DNA of 16,789 bases from an uncultured Aquincola sp. (GTDB lineage Bacteria > Pseudomonadota > Gammaproteobacteria > Burkholderiales > Burkholderiaceae): assembly GCA_937883885.1 (NCBI GenBank), contig CAKZXL010000869.1:1-16789 (forward strand), read 5' to 3'. Shown here in pieces: positions 5,750 through 12,671 of the stretch (within the stretch, counting starts at the first letter, position 1; every line of letters begins with the position of its first letter). The translations under genes and the position numbers were made by a program. The notes below the pieces were generated by a model. That model was not told the DNA's origin and searched no databases. It saw only the letters and a program-made list of their open reading frames with translations.

Positions 5750-7717
5750 TCAGGTGCCCACCACGCCGCCGTCGCGCCGGCGGATCACCACGGTGGCCGA
5801 ACGCGGCCGGCCGTCGGGCTGGTAGTCGGGCCAGCTGGAATACAGCTGCGGCGCATCGGGCTTGCTGATGTCCGACGGGGTTTCGCCGGGGTGCTGGATG
5901 TTGATGAACAGCGTCGATTGGTCGGGCGTCATCGCCGCACCGGTGATCTCGCAGTTCACCGGCCCGGTGAGAAAGCGCCGCACCTCGCCGGTGGCCAGGT
6001 CGCAGGCCAGCATCTGGTTGTTGCCGATGCGCTCGAACTCGCCCTTGTTCATCTGCGTGGCATGGGCGTCGGTCTGTATCCACAGCACGCCGCGGCGGTC
6101 GAACATCAGGCCGTCGGGGCAGCCGAAGAAGTCGCCCTTCACATTGCCGCGCGCCTCGGGCCGGCTGTTGGCCGGGTCGCCCGTCAGCAGCAGGTGGTTC
6201 CAGCGCATCGTCACGCCGTCGAAGTCGCCGTCTTCCTGCCAGCGGATGATCTGGCCCATCGCGTTCTCGGCGCGTGGGTTGGCGGCGTCGGGGCCGGGCC
6301 TGCCGGGCTGGCCGCGCTGGGTGTTATTGGTGAGGGTGCAGTACACCCAGCGCGAGTCGCTGTCGATGGCCAGCCACTCGGGCCGGTCCATCCTGGTGGC
6401 GCCCAGCAGGTCGCTGGCCTGGCGGGTCTTCATCACCACTTCGCCCTGGTCGGCAAAGCCGTTGGCGGCGGTCAGCGGCCCTTGGCCCTGCACCAGCGGC
6501 AGCCAGCGGCCGGTGCCGTCGGCGTCGAAGCGGGCCACGTACAGCGTGCCGTGGTCCAGCAGCTCGCGGTTGGCCTGGGCGGCGGTCAGGCCGTTGCCGG
6601 CCGGCGCGATGCGGTCGCGGCTGACGAACTTGTAGATGTACTCGAAGCGTGCGTCTTCGCCCGAATACACCACGGCCCGGCCGTCGCGCGTCACCGCCAC
6701 CCAGGCGCCTTCATGCGCGGCGCGGCCCAGCGCGGTGCGCTTGACCGGCGTGCTGGTCGGGTCCATCGGGTCGATTTCCACCACCCAGCCGAAGCGGTGG
6801 AACTCGTTGGGGTGGCGGCTGGCGTCGAAGCGCGCGTCGTGGTTGGGCCAGGGGTAGAAGGCCTTCTTGGGCAGGCCCCAGCGGGCCTGGTCTTTCGTGG
6901 TCTGCTCGCCGCCGCTGAAGTAGAAGGCGAAGTTCTCTTCGCCCGACAGGTAGGTGCCCCAGGGTGTGCGCCCGCTGGCGCAGTTGTTCAGCGTGCCCAG
7001 CACGGTGCGGCCTTCGGGATCGAAGGCAGTGCGCATCAAGGCATGGCCGGCCGCCGGGCCGCTCACGCGGAAAGGCGTGAACGCGGTGAAGCGCCGCGCC
7101 AGCCGGCTGGGCCGCACCATCTGCCAGCGGCCGTCCTTCAATTCGACCTCGATCACCGAGACGCCGTGCGAAGCCTGCGACTTGCGCACACCCGCCGGGC
7201 TGTCGGCCGACGCGCCCGGGCCGTGCAGCAGGCCTTCGTCGGTGTACTCATGGTTCATCACCAGCAGGCCGTGGGTCGATGAGCCTTCCAGCGGATAGAA
7301 CTGCATGCCGTCGTGGTGCATGCCCGTCTGCACCGCCTGCTCGTCGGCGCTGTTGCCGGCGTCGCGGCGCCAGGCCGGCATGCGGCCCGGCACGCCGATG
7401 GGCTCACCCCAGGGCGCGATGACCTCGGCCACATAACCCTCGGGCACCACCAGCGTGTCGGCCTTGGAGGGCGGCACCGCCGTGAAGCCCAGGCGCGAGC
7501 CGCCCGGTGCTGCACTGCTGCTCGCACCCGGCGCGGTGGCGCAGCCCGCCAGCGCGCCCAGGCCGCCCAAGGCCGCCAGCGAAGGCCCGAACCAGCCCGC
7601 CACCGCCGCGCCCGCGCCGCCACGCAGCCACAGCCGCCGGGCCGGGTCCGACACCTCATGGATGCTCGGGTTGCCGGAGCGGTTGCTGTCCTCCATCTCG
7701 TCGAAGTTCTTGGCCAT
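5750..7717 (-). CDS. phoX: PhoX family alkaline phosphatase, Tat-exported, possible lipoprotein
   Basis: A 655-residue PhoX (DUF839) protein. The N-terminus EMEDSNRSGNPS is typical of proteobacterial PhoX. A twin-arginine signal follows: Arg27-Arg28 in PARRLWLRGG, then a hydrophobic stretch ending in LAGC at 56-59, which could be a lipobox. NNCASGRTPWGTYLSGEEN at 244-262 matches the PhoX metal-site block, where a cysteine (here Cys246) bridges two irons and acidic residues bind calcium. MNHEYTDE at 154-161 is another conserved block. The enzyme releases phosphate from organic phosphomonoesters in the periplasm or at the cell surface. A strong GAGGAGG ribosome-binding site precedes the ATG. 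The permease gene ends 27 nt upstream, so it appears to be cotranscribed with the ABC transporter. Confidence 0.93.
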   Translation of the reverse strand: MAKNFDEMEDSNRSGNPSIHEVSDPARRLWLRGGAGAAVAGWFGPSLAALGGLGALAGCATAPGASSSAAPGGSRLGFTAVPPSKADTLVVPEGYVAEVIAPWGEPIGVPGRMPAWRRDAGNSADEQAVQTGMHHDGMQFYPLEGSSTHGLLVMNHEYTDEGLLHGPGASADSPAGVRKSQASHGVSVIEVELKDGRWQMVRPSRLARRFTAFTPFRVSGPAAGHALMRTAFDPEGRTVLGTLNNCASGRTPWGTYLSGEENFAFYFSGGEQTTKDQARWGLPKKAFYPWPNHDARFDASRHPNEFHRFGWVVEIDPMDPTSTPVKRTALGRAAHEGAWVAVTRDGRAVVYSGEDARFEYIYKFVSRDRIAPAGNGLTAAQANRELLDHGTLYVARFDADGTGRWLPLVQGQGPLTAANGFADQGEVVMKTRQASDLLGATRMDRPEWLAIDSDSRWVYCTLTNNTQRGQPGRPGPDAANPRAENAMGQIIRWQEDGDFDGVTMRWNHLLLTGDPANSRPEARGNVKGDFFGCPDGLMFDRRGVLWIQTDAHATQMNKGEFERIGNNQMLACDLATGEVRRFLTGPVNCEITGAAMTPDQSTLFINIQHPGETPSDISKPDAPQLYSSWPDYQPDGRPRSATVVIRRRDGGVVGT

Positions 7718-7744
7718 GGCGGCGTCCTCCTCAGTGCTGCGGGC

Positions 7745-8548
7745 TCAGAGTTTCTCGGTTTCGCCGGTGCGCGGCTGCCACTTCATCAGCCGGCGCTCGA
7801 TGCGGCCCACCAGCCCGTCCAGCACCAGCGCAAACGCCGTGAGCACCAGGATGCCGGCCATCACCGTGTTGATGTCGAAGGCGCCTTCGGCCTGCAGGAT
7901 GAGGTAGCCCACGCCCTGCGAAGAGCCCAGGTACTCGCCCACCACCGCGCCCACGAAGGCCAGGCCCACCGAGGTGTGCAGCGAACTGAACACCCAGCTG
8001 GTGGCGCTGGGCAGGTACACATGGCGCAGCAGCTGGCGCTGGCTGGCGCCCAGCATGCGGGCATTGGCCAGCACCACCGGGCTCACTTCCTTCACACCCT
8101 GGTACACGTTGAAGAACACGATGAAAAACACCAGCGTGATGCCCAGCGCCACCTTGCTGGCCACGCCCAGGCCGAACCACACCGCGAAGATGGGCGCCAG
8201 GATCACCCGCGGCATCGAGTTCAGCGCCTTGATGTACGGGTCGAGGATGGCGGCGGCCAGCGGGCTGAGCGCCAGCCACAGGCCGCAGCCCAGGCCCATC
8301 AGCGTGCCCAGGCCGAAGGCCAGCACCGTTTCCAGCAGCGTGATGCCCAGGTGGTGGTAGATGTCGGCACTGACGAAGAACCAGTCCCACACCCGGCCCA
8401 GCACCTTCACCGGCTCACCGAAGAAGAAGGCGGCCTGGCGGTCGTTGTCGAACAGCAGCGGCGGAATCAGCCCCGGCGTGGTCAGCGCCCACCACAGCAC
8501 GAACACGCCGACCAGCACCAGGGCCTGCCACAGGCGTACATGGCGCAT
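7745..8548 (-). CDS. NitT/TauT-type ABC transporter permease
   Basis: A 267-residue inner-membrane protein of the SsuC/TauC/NrtB class with about six hydrophobic helices. The cytoplasmic EAA-like coupling loop, NARMLGASQRQLLRHVYLPSA at about 162-182, contacts the ATPase. LNSMPRVILAPIFAVWFGLG at 109-128 is also typical of this permease family. The start ATG at 8548 overlaps the ATPase stop by one base (TGATG), implying translational coupling. It would form the membrane channel of the importer with the two upstream genes. The substrate is not evident: sulfonates, nitrate/cyanate, pyrimidine precursors and aromatic acids are all imported by relatives. Confidence 0.93.
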   Translation of the reverse strand: MRHVRLWQALVLVGVFVLWWALTTPGLIPPLLFDNDRQAAFFFGEPVKVLGRVWDWFFVSADIYHHLGITLLETVLAFGLGTLMGLGCGLWLALSPLAAAILDPYIKALNSMPRVILAPIFAVWFGLGVASKVALGITLVFFIVFFNVYQGVKEVSPVVLANARMLGASQRQLLRHVYLPSATSWVFSSLHTSVGLAFVGAVVGEYLGSSQGVGYLILQAEGAFDINTVMAGILVLTAFALVLDGLVGRIERRLMKWQPRTGETEKL

Positions 8549-9372
8549 CAGGCCGCCCCTTTCTGCAATTGCTGGGCATAGCCCTTGAGCACCTCTTCGC
8601 GCAGCACGTCCCAGATGGCCTTGTGCAGTTCCACGAAGCGCGGCGTGGTGCGCACCTCGGCCACGTCGCGCGGGCGCTCGAGGTCGATGCTGAATTCGCC
8701 GATCGGGTGCGCCGCCGGGCCGGCCGACAGCACCACCACGCGGTCGCTCATCGCGATGGCTTCGTCCAGGTCGTGGGTGATGAACAGCACCGCTTTGCGC
8801 TTGGCGGCCCACAGGTCCAGCACCTCGTTTTCCATCAGCTGGCGCGTCTGCACGTCCAGCGCGGAAAAGGGCTCGTCCATCAGGATGATGTCGGGGTCGA
8901 GCGCCAGCGTCTGCGCCAGGCTCACGCGCTTGCGCATGCCGCCCGACAGCTGGTGCGGGTAGCGGTCGCCGAAGCCGCCCAGGCCCACACGCCGCAACCA
9001 GGCTTCGGCCTGCGTGCGGGCATCGGCCACGCCGCGGAACTCCAGCCCCGCCATCACGTTGGCCAGCGCAGTGCGCCAGGGCATCAGGCTTTCGGCCTGG
9101 AACATGTAGCCCGCGCGGCGGTTGATGCCGGCGAGCGGCTGGCCGAAAACCTGCACGCTGCCGGCACTGGGCTGCAGCAGGCCGGCAGCCATGTTCAGCA
9201 GCGTGCTCTTGCCGCAGCCGGTGGGGCCAACGACCGAGACGAACTCGCCCGCGCCCACCGTCAGCGTGACGTCGCGCACCGCGGTGTAGCGCTGGCTGCG
9301 ATCGTCCTTGCTGATGAAGGTGCAGGCCACGCCGGCCAGGTGCAGGGCCGGCACGGTGGCGTCGGCCGTCAT
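8548..9372 (-). CDS. NitT/TauT-type ABC transporter ATP-binding protein
   Basis: A 274-residue ABC ATPase with every motif intact: Walker A GPTGCGKST at 49-57, Q-loop Gln92, signature LSGGM at 142-146, Walker B IILMDEP at 162-168 and H-loop His200. The sequence is of the SsuB/TauB/NrtD type, with an unassigned C-terminal extension of about 50 residues beyond the core. It powers import through the permease encoded next. Its ATG overlaps the binding-protein stop by 4 nt (ATGA), indicating coupled translation. A stretch in other frames reads on into the binding protein and the permease, but the stops and starts seen here define the three genes cleanly. Confidence 0.95.
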   Translation of the reverse strand: MTADATVPALHLAGVACTFISKDDRSQRYTAVRDVTLTVGAGEFVSVVGPTGCGKSTLLNMAAGLLQPSAGSVQVFGQPLAGINRRAGYMFQAESLMPWRTALANVMAGLEFRGVADARTQAEAWLRRVGLGGFGDRYPHQLSGGMRKRVSLAQTLALDPDIILMDEPFSALDVQTRQLMENEVLDLWAAKRKAVLFITHDLDEAIAMSDRVVVLSAGPAAHPIGEFSIDLERPRDVAEVRTTPRFVELHKAIWDVLREEVLKGYAQQLQKGAA

Positions 9373-10394
9373 GCCCTGGGGTACTTCTGGTTGGCCTTGC
9401 GCGCGAAGTCGTTGGTGAACACCGCTTGCAGGTCGATGCTGGCCTTGGCCACTTCGGCATCGATGCTGGCCAGCGCGCGCTGCGCCGTCTCGGGGCCCTT
9501 GTCGGGCACCAGGCCGTCGGGCGACAAGGCACCCTTGGCCGCCAGGAAGGCGTCGATGTACACCGCGCGGTCGCCCAGCAAAAACGCCTCGGGCACCGTC
9601 TTGATGATGTCGTTGGGCCCGGCGGCCTGTATCCACTTGTCGGCCCGCACGATGGCATTGGCCAGCGCCTGCGTGGTGAGGGGGTTCTTGTCGATGAAGC
9701 TCTGCGGCGCGTACAGGCAGGCCGCGGGCATCGGGCCGCCGAACACCTTGTCGGCCTCGGCCACGATGCGGGTGTCCGACACGATCTTCAAATCGCCCGA
9801 GCGCTGCAGCAGCGTGATCACCGGGTCGAGGTTGCTGATGGCGTCGATCTGGCCGCTGCGCATGGCCGCCACCGCGCCCTGCGTGGCACCCACGCCGATG
9901 ATGCTCACGTCCGAAGGCTTCAGGCCGGCCTTGGCCAGCACGAAGTTCGTCATCACGTTGGTGCTGCTGCCCGGCGCGGTGACGCCGATCTTCTTGCCCT
10001 TCAGGTCGGCCACCGACCTGAAGTTGGGCATGGTCTTGGGGTTGACGCCCAGCACGATCTGCGGCGCCCGGCCCTGCAGCACGAAGGCGCGCAGCTTCTG
10101 GCCCTTGACCTGCATGTTGATGGTGTGCTCGAACGCGCCCGAGACCACGTCCGCGCTGCCGCCCACCACCGCGCGCAAGGCCTGCGAGCCGCCGGCGAAA
10201 TCGACGATGGACACGTCCAGCCCTTCGGCCTTGAAGTAGCCCAGCTGCTCGGCGATGGTCAGCGGCAGGTAGTACAGCAGGTTCTTGCCGCCCACGGCCA
10301 GCGTGAGCTTGGGCTTTTCCAGTGCCTGCGCACGCAAGGTGGCGGGCAGGGCCAGCAGGCTGGCAGCGCCCAGGAACGACCGTCTGTACAGCAT
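9369..10394 (-). CDS. NitT/TauT-type ABC transporter substrate-binding protein, Tat signal
   Basis: A 341-residue periplasmic binding protein of the NMT1/SsuA/TauA class. The N-terminus has a twin-arginine motif, YRRSFLGA at 3-10, a short hydrophobic stretch and likely signal-peptidase cleavage near AQA at 22-24. The mature part begins LEKPKLTLAVGGKNLLYYLP and includes ADLKGKKIGVTAPGSSTN, the segment that lines the ligand pocket in this family. Export by Tat suggests folding, perhaps with a ligand or cofactor, before export. The ligand is unknown. It is the first gene of the ABC-PhoX operon, with a GGAG ribosome-binding site 8 nt before the ATG and a possible TACAGT -10 box at 10427-10422. 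Confidence 0.93.
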   Translation of the reverse strand: MLYRRSFLGAASLLALPATLRAQALEKPKLTLAVGGKNLLYYLPLTIAEQLGYFKAEGLDVSIVDFAGGSQALRAVVGGSADVVSGAFEHTINMQVKGQKLRAFVLQGRAPQIVLGVNPKTMPNFRSVADLKGKKIGVTAPGSSTNVMTNFVLAKAGLKPSDVSIIGVGATQGAVAAMRSGQIDAISNLDPVITLLQRSGDLKIVSDTRIVAEADKVFGGPMPAACLYAPQSFIDKNPLTTQALANAIVRADKWIQAAGPNDIIKTVPEAFLLGDRAVYIDAFLAAKGALSPDGLVPDKGPETAQRALASIDAEVAKASIDLQAVFTNDFARKANQKYPRA

Positions 10395-10452
10395 CGTTTG
10401 TCTCCTGTGTGGTTGCGGCCCACTGTACCCAAGCGCATGTCATGATGGGCCG
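10395..10452. promoter_or_regulatory. Divergent promoter region between the ABC operon and the SDR gene
   Basis: These 58 bases must hold the control signals of both divergent transcripts. Facing left, TACAGT (10427-10422) is a fair -10 box. Facing right, CATGAT (10441-10446) lies 6 nt before the SDR ATG, a spacing like that of the GACAAT elements elsewhere in the window. No PHO box or clear operator is seen. The tight spacing suggests that the two units may be coregulated. Confidence 0.4.
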
Positions 10453-11268
10453 ATGAACGCCCAAGTTGTCTACACAAGTGGGGTTGCCCCGGGGGTGCCG
10501 CGGGTGGTGCTGGTCACTGGCGGCAGCCGCGGCATCGGCGCGGCCACCGCATTGCGCTGCGCGCAGCAGGGCTGGGACGTGGCGGTGAACTACGCCCGCG
10601 ACGCGCAGGCCGCCGCCGCCGTGTGCGCCCAGATCACCGCCCTGGGCCGGCGCGCGCTGCCGGTGCAGGCCGACGTGGCCGATGAGGCCCAGGTGCTGGC
10701 GATGTTCGAGGCGGTGGATGCTGCCTTGGGCCCGCTGGGTGCGCTGGTGAACAACGCCGGCGTGGTGGCCGAGAACCAGCGCGTGGCCGACATGACGGTG
10801 CAGCGGCTACAGCGCATGTTCAACACCAACATCGTCGGCAGCTTCGTGTGCGCGCGCGAGGCGGTGCGCCGCATGAGCACGGTGCACGCCACCGAGGCCG
10901 CACGCCAGGCCGGCGGCGGCCGGGGTGGCGCCATCGTCAACCTGTCGAGCAAGGCGGCGGTGCTGGGCGCGCCGGGCTGGTACGTGGACTATGCGGCCAG
11001 CAAGGGCGCGATCGACACCTTCACCGTGGGCCTGGCGCGCGAGGTGGCGCTGGAGGGCATCCGCGTGAACGCGGTGCGGCCCGGCATCATCGACACCGAC
11101 ATCCATGCCTCGGGCGGCTGGCCCGACCGGGCGCATACCTCCAGCGCGCTGATTCCGATGCAGCGCCCCGGCCGCGCGGATGAGATCGCTGCGGCCATCG
11201 TGTGGCTGCTGTCGGAAGACGCCAGCTACACCACCGGCGCCATCGTGGACGTGGCGGGCGGGCGCTGA
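10453..11268 (+). CDS. ygfF: YgfF-like short-chain dehydrogenase/reductase
   Basis: A 271-residue classical SDR. The cofactor-binding TGGSRGIG is at 22-29, NNAG at 100-103, the catalytic serine in NLSS (about 166) and YAASK supplies Tyr180 and Lys184. Segments such as VDYAASKGAIDT, VRPGIIDTDIHASGG and IPMQRPG closely resemble E. coli YgfF, an NAD(P)-dependent oxidoreductase of unknown physiological substrate. Compared with YgfF it has about 15 extra residues at the N-terminus (MNAQVVYTSGVAPGVP), so the true start could be internal, but no better ATG or GTG with a ribosome-binding site is evident. It is soluble and cytoplasmic. It diverges from the ABC transporter operon and converges with rlpA, 18 nt from its stop. 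Confidence 0.9.
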   Translation: MNAQVVYTSGVAPGVPRVVLVTGGSRGIGAATALRCAQQGWDVAVNYARDAQAAAAVCAQITALGRRALPVQADVADEAQVLAMFEAVDAALGPLGALVNNAGVVAENQRVADMTVQRLQRMFNTNIVGSFVCAREAVRRMSTVHATEAARQAGGGRGGAIVNLSSKAAVLGAPGWYVDYAASKGAIDTFTVGLAREVALEGIRVNAVRPGIIDTDIHASGGWPDRAHTSSALIPMQRPGRADEIAAAIVWLLSEDASYTTGAIVDVAGGR

Positions 11269-11286
11269 GCCGGGCCGTTCTATGGA

Positions 11287-12381
11287 TCAGCGTCGCTGAA
11301 CGATGATGGGCGCCAGTTGCAGCGTGGTCCTCAGCCGCTGCGCCACCTGGGCCGCATCGTCGCGCGTGGCATAGGGTCCGGCCTGCAGCCGGTGCACCGC
11401 GCCTTCGTTGAAGATGGCCAGCAGCGGTGACAGCATGTCCAGCTCGGCCATCACCCGGCGCTGCAGCGTCACCGCGCTGTCGTGCGCCTTGAAGGCGCCC
11501 AGCTGCACCCAGAAGCCCACCGCGCCCGGCACGCGGGCCGGAGCGGTTTCCTGCGTCAGCGGCAGCTGCGTCGCCGGTTCGGGCGCGGGCGCGGCGGGCA
11601 GGGCCACCGCAGCGACGACCGTGCCGTTGGCGGGCGCAGGGGAGGGCGTGGCCGCTGCTGGCGGCGCCGCAGTGGCAGCCGCCGGAGCGGCTGCAGCAGC
11701 AGGCGCTACCGCCGCATTGGCCTGCACCACCGCCGTGGTGCCCGCGGGCGGCGCGGCCGCCAGCAGGGTCTCGTCCGGCTGCGGCCGGCGCCAGGTGCCG
11801 ACGCGTATCTCGTCGTTGGTCAGCCGCTCCAGCTGCACCGGCGCCACCCCGCGCAACAGGCCCAGCTTCAGCGCCGCGGTGTAGCTCAGGTCGATCACCC
11901 GCGTGCTGTGGAAGGGTCCGCGGTCGTTCACCCGCACGATCACTTCCTTGCCATTGGCGGGGTTGCGCACCCGCGCGTAGCTGGGAATGGGCAGCGTGGG
12001 ATGCGCCGCCGTCATCGAGTACATGTTGTACAGCTCGCCACTGGCCGTGGGCTTGCCGTGGAACTTGCGGCCGTACCACGAGGCCAGCCCCACCTGCATC
12101 ACCGGTGAATCGCTGGTGATGGGCACATAGCTGCGGCCCAGCACCTCGTAGGGCTTGTTGGGCCCGCCGGTGCGGATCATCTCCACCCGCGGCTCGGCGT
12201 CGGGCACGCTCATCAGGTTGGGCGGCGGGTTGGGGTCGGGGCCGTCCTTGTCGGGCCAGCCGCCGGGCCCCTTGGGGCCGCTGGCGCAGCCGGCCAGCAG
12301 CAGCGCCGCCCACGCCACCGTGGCCGGCAGCCAGGTGGCTGCAACGGGCCGGGTCTGCAAGGGCAAGGAGGGCGTGGACAT
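11287..12381 (-). CDS. rlpA: RlpA septal ring lipoprotein (lytic transglycosylase, DPBB plus SPOR)
   Basis: A 364-residue lipoprotein. The signal peptide ends in the lipobox LLAGC (28-32), and Ala33 after the cysteine favours the outer membrane. The double-psi beta-barrel domain covers about 97-195 with GLASWYGRKFHGKPTASGE, AAHPTLPIPS and VNDRGPF; Glu116, His127 and Asp153 match the catalytic residues of Pseudomonas RlpA. An Ala/Pro-rich linker (about 208-285) leads to a SPOR domain (287-362) that binds denuded septal glycan. The enzyme cleaves peptidoglycan strands lacking stem peptides during cell division. A longer frame starting at 12444 is rejected: ATG 12381 begins the signal peptide, and GACAAT lies 7 nt before it. 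No Shine-Dalgarno sequence is seen. Confidence 0.93.
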   Translation of the reverse strand: MSTPSLPLQTRPVAATWLPATVAWAALLLAGCASGPKGPGGWPDKDGPDPNPPPNLMSVPDAEPRVEMIRTGGPNKPYEVLGRSYVPITSDSPVMQVGLASWYGRKFHGKPTASGELYNMYSMTAAHPTLPIPSYARVRNPANGKEVIVRVNDRGPFHSTRVIDLSYTAALKLGLLRGVAPVQLERLTNDEIRVGTWRRPQPDETLLAAAPPAGTTAVVQANAAVAPAAAAAPAAATAAPPAAATPSPAPANGTVVAAVALPAAPAPEPATQLPLTQETAPARVPGAVGFWVQLGAFKAHDSAVTLQRRVMAELDMLSPLLAIFNEGAVHRLQAGPYATRDDAAQVAQRLRTTLQLAPIIVQRR

Positions 12382-12388
12382 GGCGCGG

Positions 12389-12394
12389 ATTGTC
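12389..12394 (-). promoter_or_regulatory. Putative -10 element (GACAAT) before rlpA
   Basis: On the minus strand GACAAT lies 7 nt before the rlpA ATG, the best of the three such elements for +1 falling exactly at the start codon. No Shine-Dalgarno sequence precedes the gene, which fits a leaderless mRNA. Confidence 0.45.
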
Positions 12395-12509
12395 GAGGAA
12401 CCCACGCGCCGCCCGTCACGCCACTTGCAACCGCTTGCAGTCAATCACAAATGAGCGGGCGCCGCTTTCATGACTTCTTTAACGCGTGCCCGACGGCCTT
12501 CCCCCTTAT

Positions 12510-12606
12510 GGTGGAGGCCTTCAGGGCAAACCCGTCGAAAGGCGGGGACGCAAAGCCACCGGCCTACCGCGCGCAAGCGCCATGGCAGCGGGGTTGCCGA
12601 CCGACC
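12510..12606 (+). promoter_or_regulatory. Class I cyclic-di-GMP riboswitch (GEMM-I) aptamer
   Basis: The conserved GEMM-I core is present in order: CAGGGCAAAC (12522-12531), a P2 stem capped by a GAAA tetraloop (12537-12540), GGGACGCAAAGCC (12544-12556), the start of P3 at CCGGCCTA (12559-12566), its CATGG partner side and GCAGCGGGGTTGCCGA (12585-12600). CCTA and ATGG in P3 resemble the 11-nt GAAA receptor that docks with the P2 loop. By comparison with Vibrio Vc2, the ligand-contact bases correspond to G12525 (G20), A12552 (A47) and C12597 (C92). G at position 20 indicates c-di-GMP rather than cGAMP. Outer bases of 12510-12518 and 12596-12606 can close P1. It lies in the leader of the sedolisin-like gene, 65 nt before its ATG. 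Confidence 0.95.
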
Positions 12607-12623
12607 GCCTGGCGTACAGGCGG
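12605..12623 (+). promoter_or_regulatory. Hairpin after the riboswitch, candidate expression platform
   Basis: CCGCCTG (12605-12611) pairs perfectly with CAGGCGG (12617-12623) around a GCGTA loop. Its first two bases overlap the 3' strand of the proposed P1, so the two helices compete at the junction. No T-run follows, so it is not an intrinsic terminator. Control of translation or Rho access is more likely. The Shine-Dalgarno-like GAGG sits at 12662-12665, 6 nt before the start codon. Confidence 0.4.
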
Positions 12624-12671
12624 ATGGCCGCATGGCGTCGCCCTGGCTGCACCTTACTGCCGAGGCTTCGC

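Noticed and set aside
10395..10452. PHO box upstream of the ABC-phoX operon
   Set aside because: Only one imperfect half-site (ATGTCAT, 10437-10443) is present, with no second half at 11-bp spacing, so PhoB control is not supported by sequence.
12401..12460. Sigma-54 promoter before the riboswitch (TTGCA at 12425 and 12435)
   Set aside because: The required GG dinucleotide at the -24 position is absent for both TTGCA copies. A sigma-70 start with TTGCAA at 12425-12430 remains possible but its -10 box is poor.
12605..12623. Intrinsic terminator after the riboswitch
   Set aside because: The hairpin is not followed by a T-run on the plus strand.
12486..12671. In-frame upstream extension of the sedolisin-like gene
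   Set aside because: The extension is exactly the riboswitch and leader. The signal peptide with lipobox starts at 12672 with its own ribosome-binding site.
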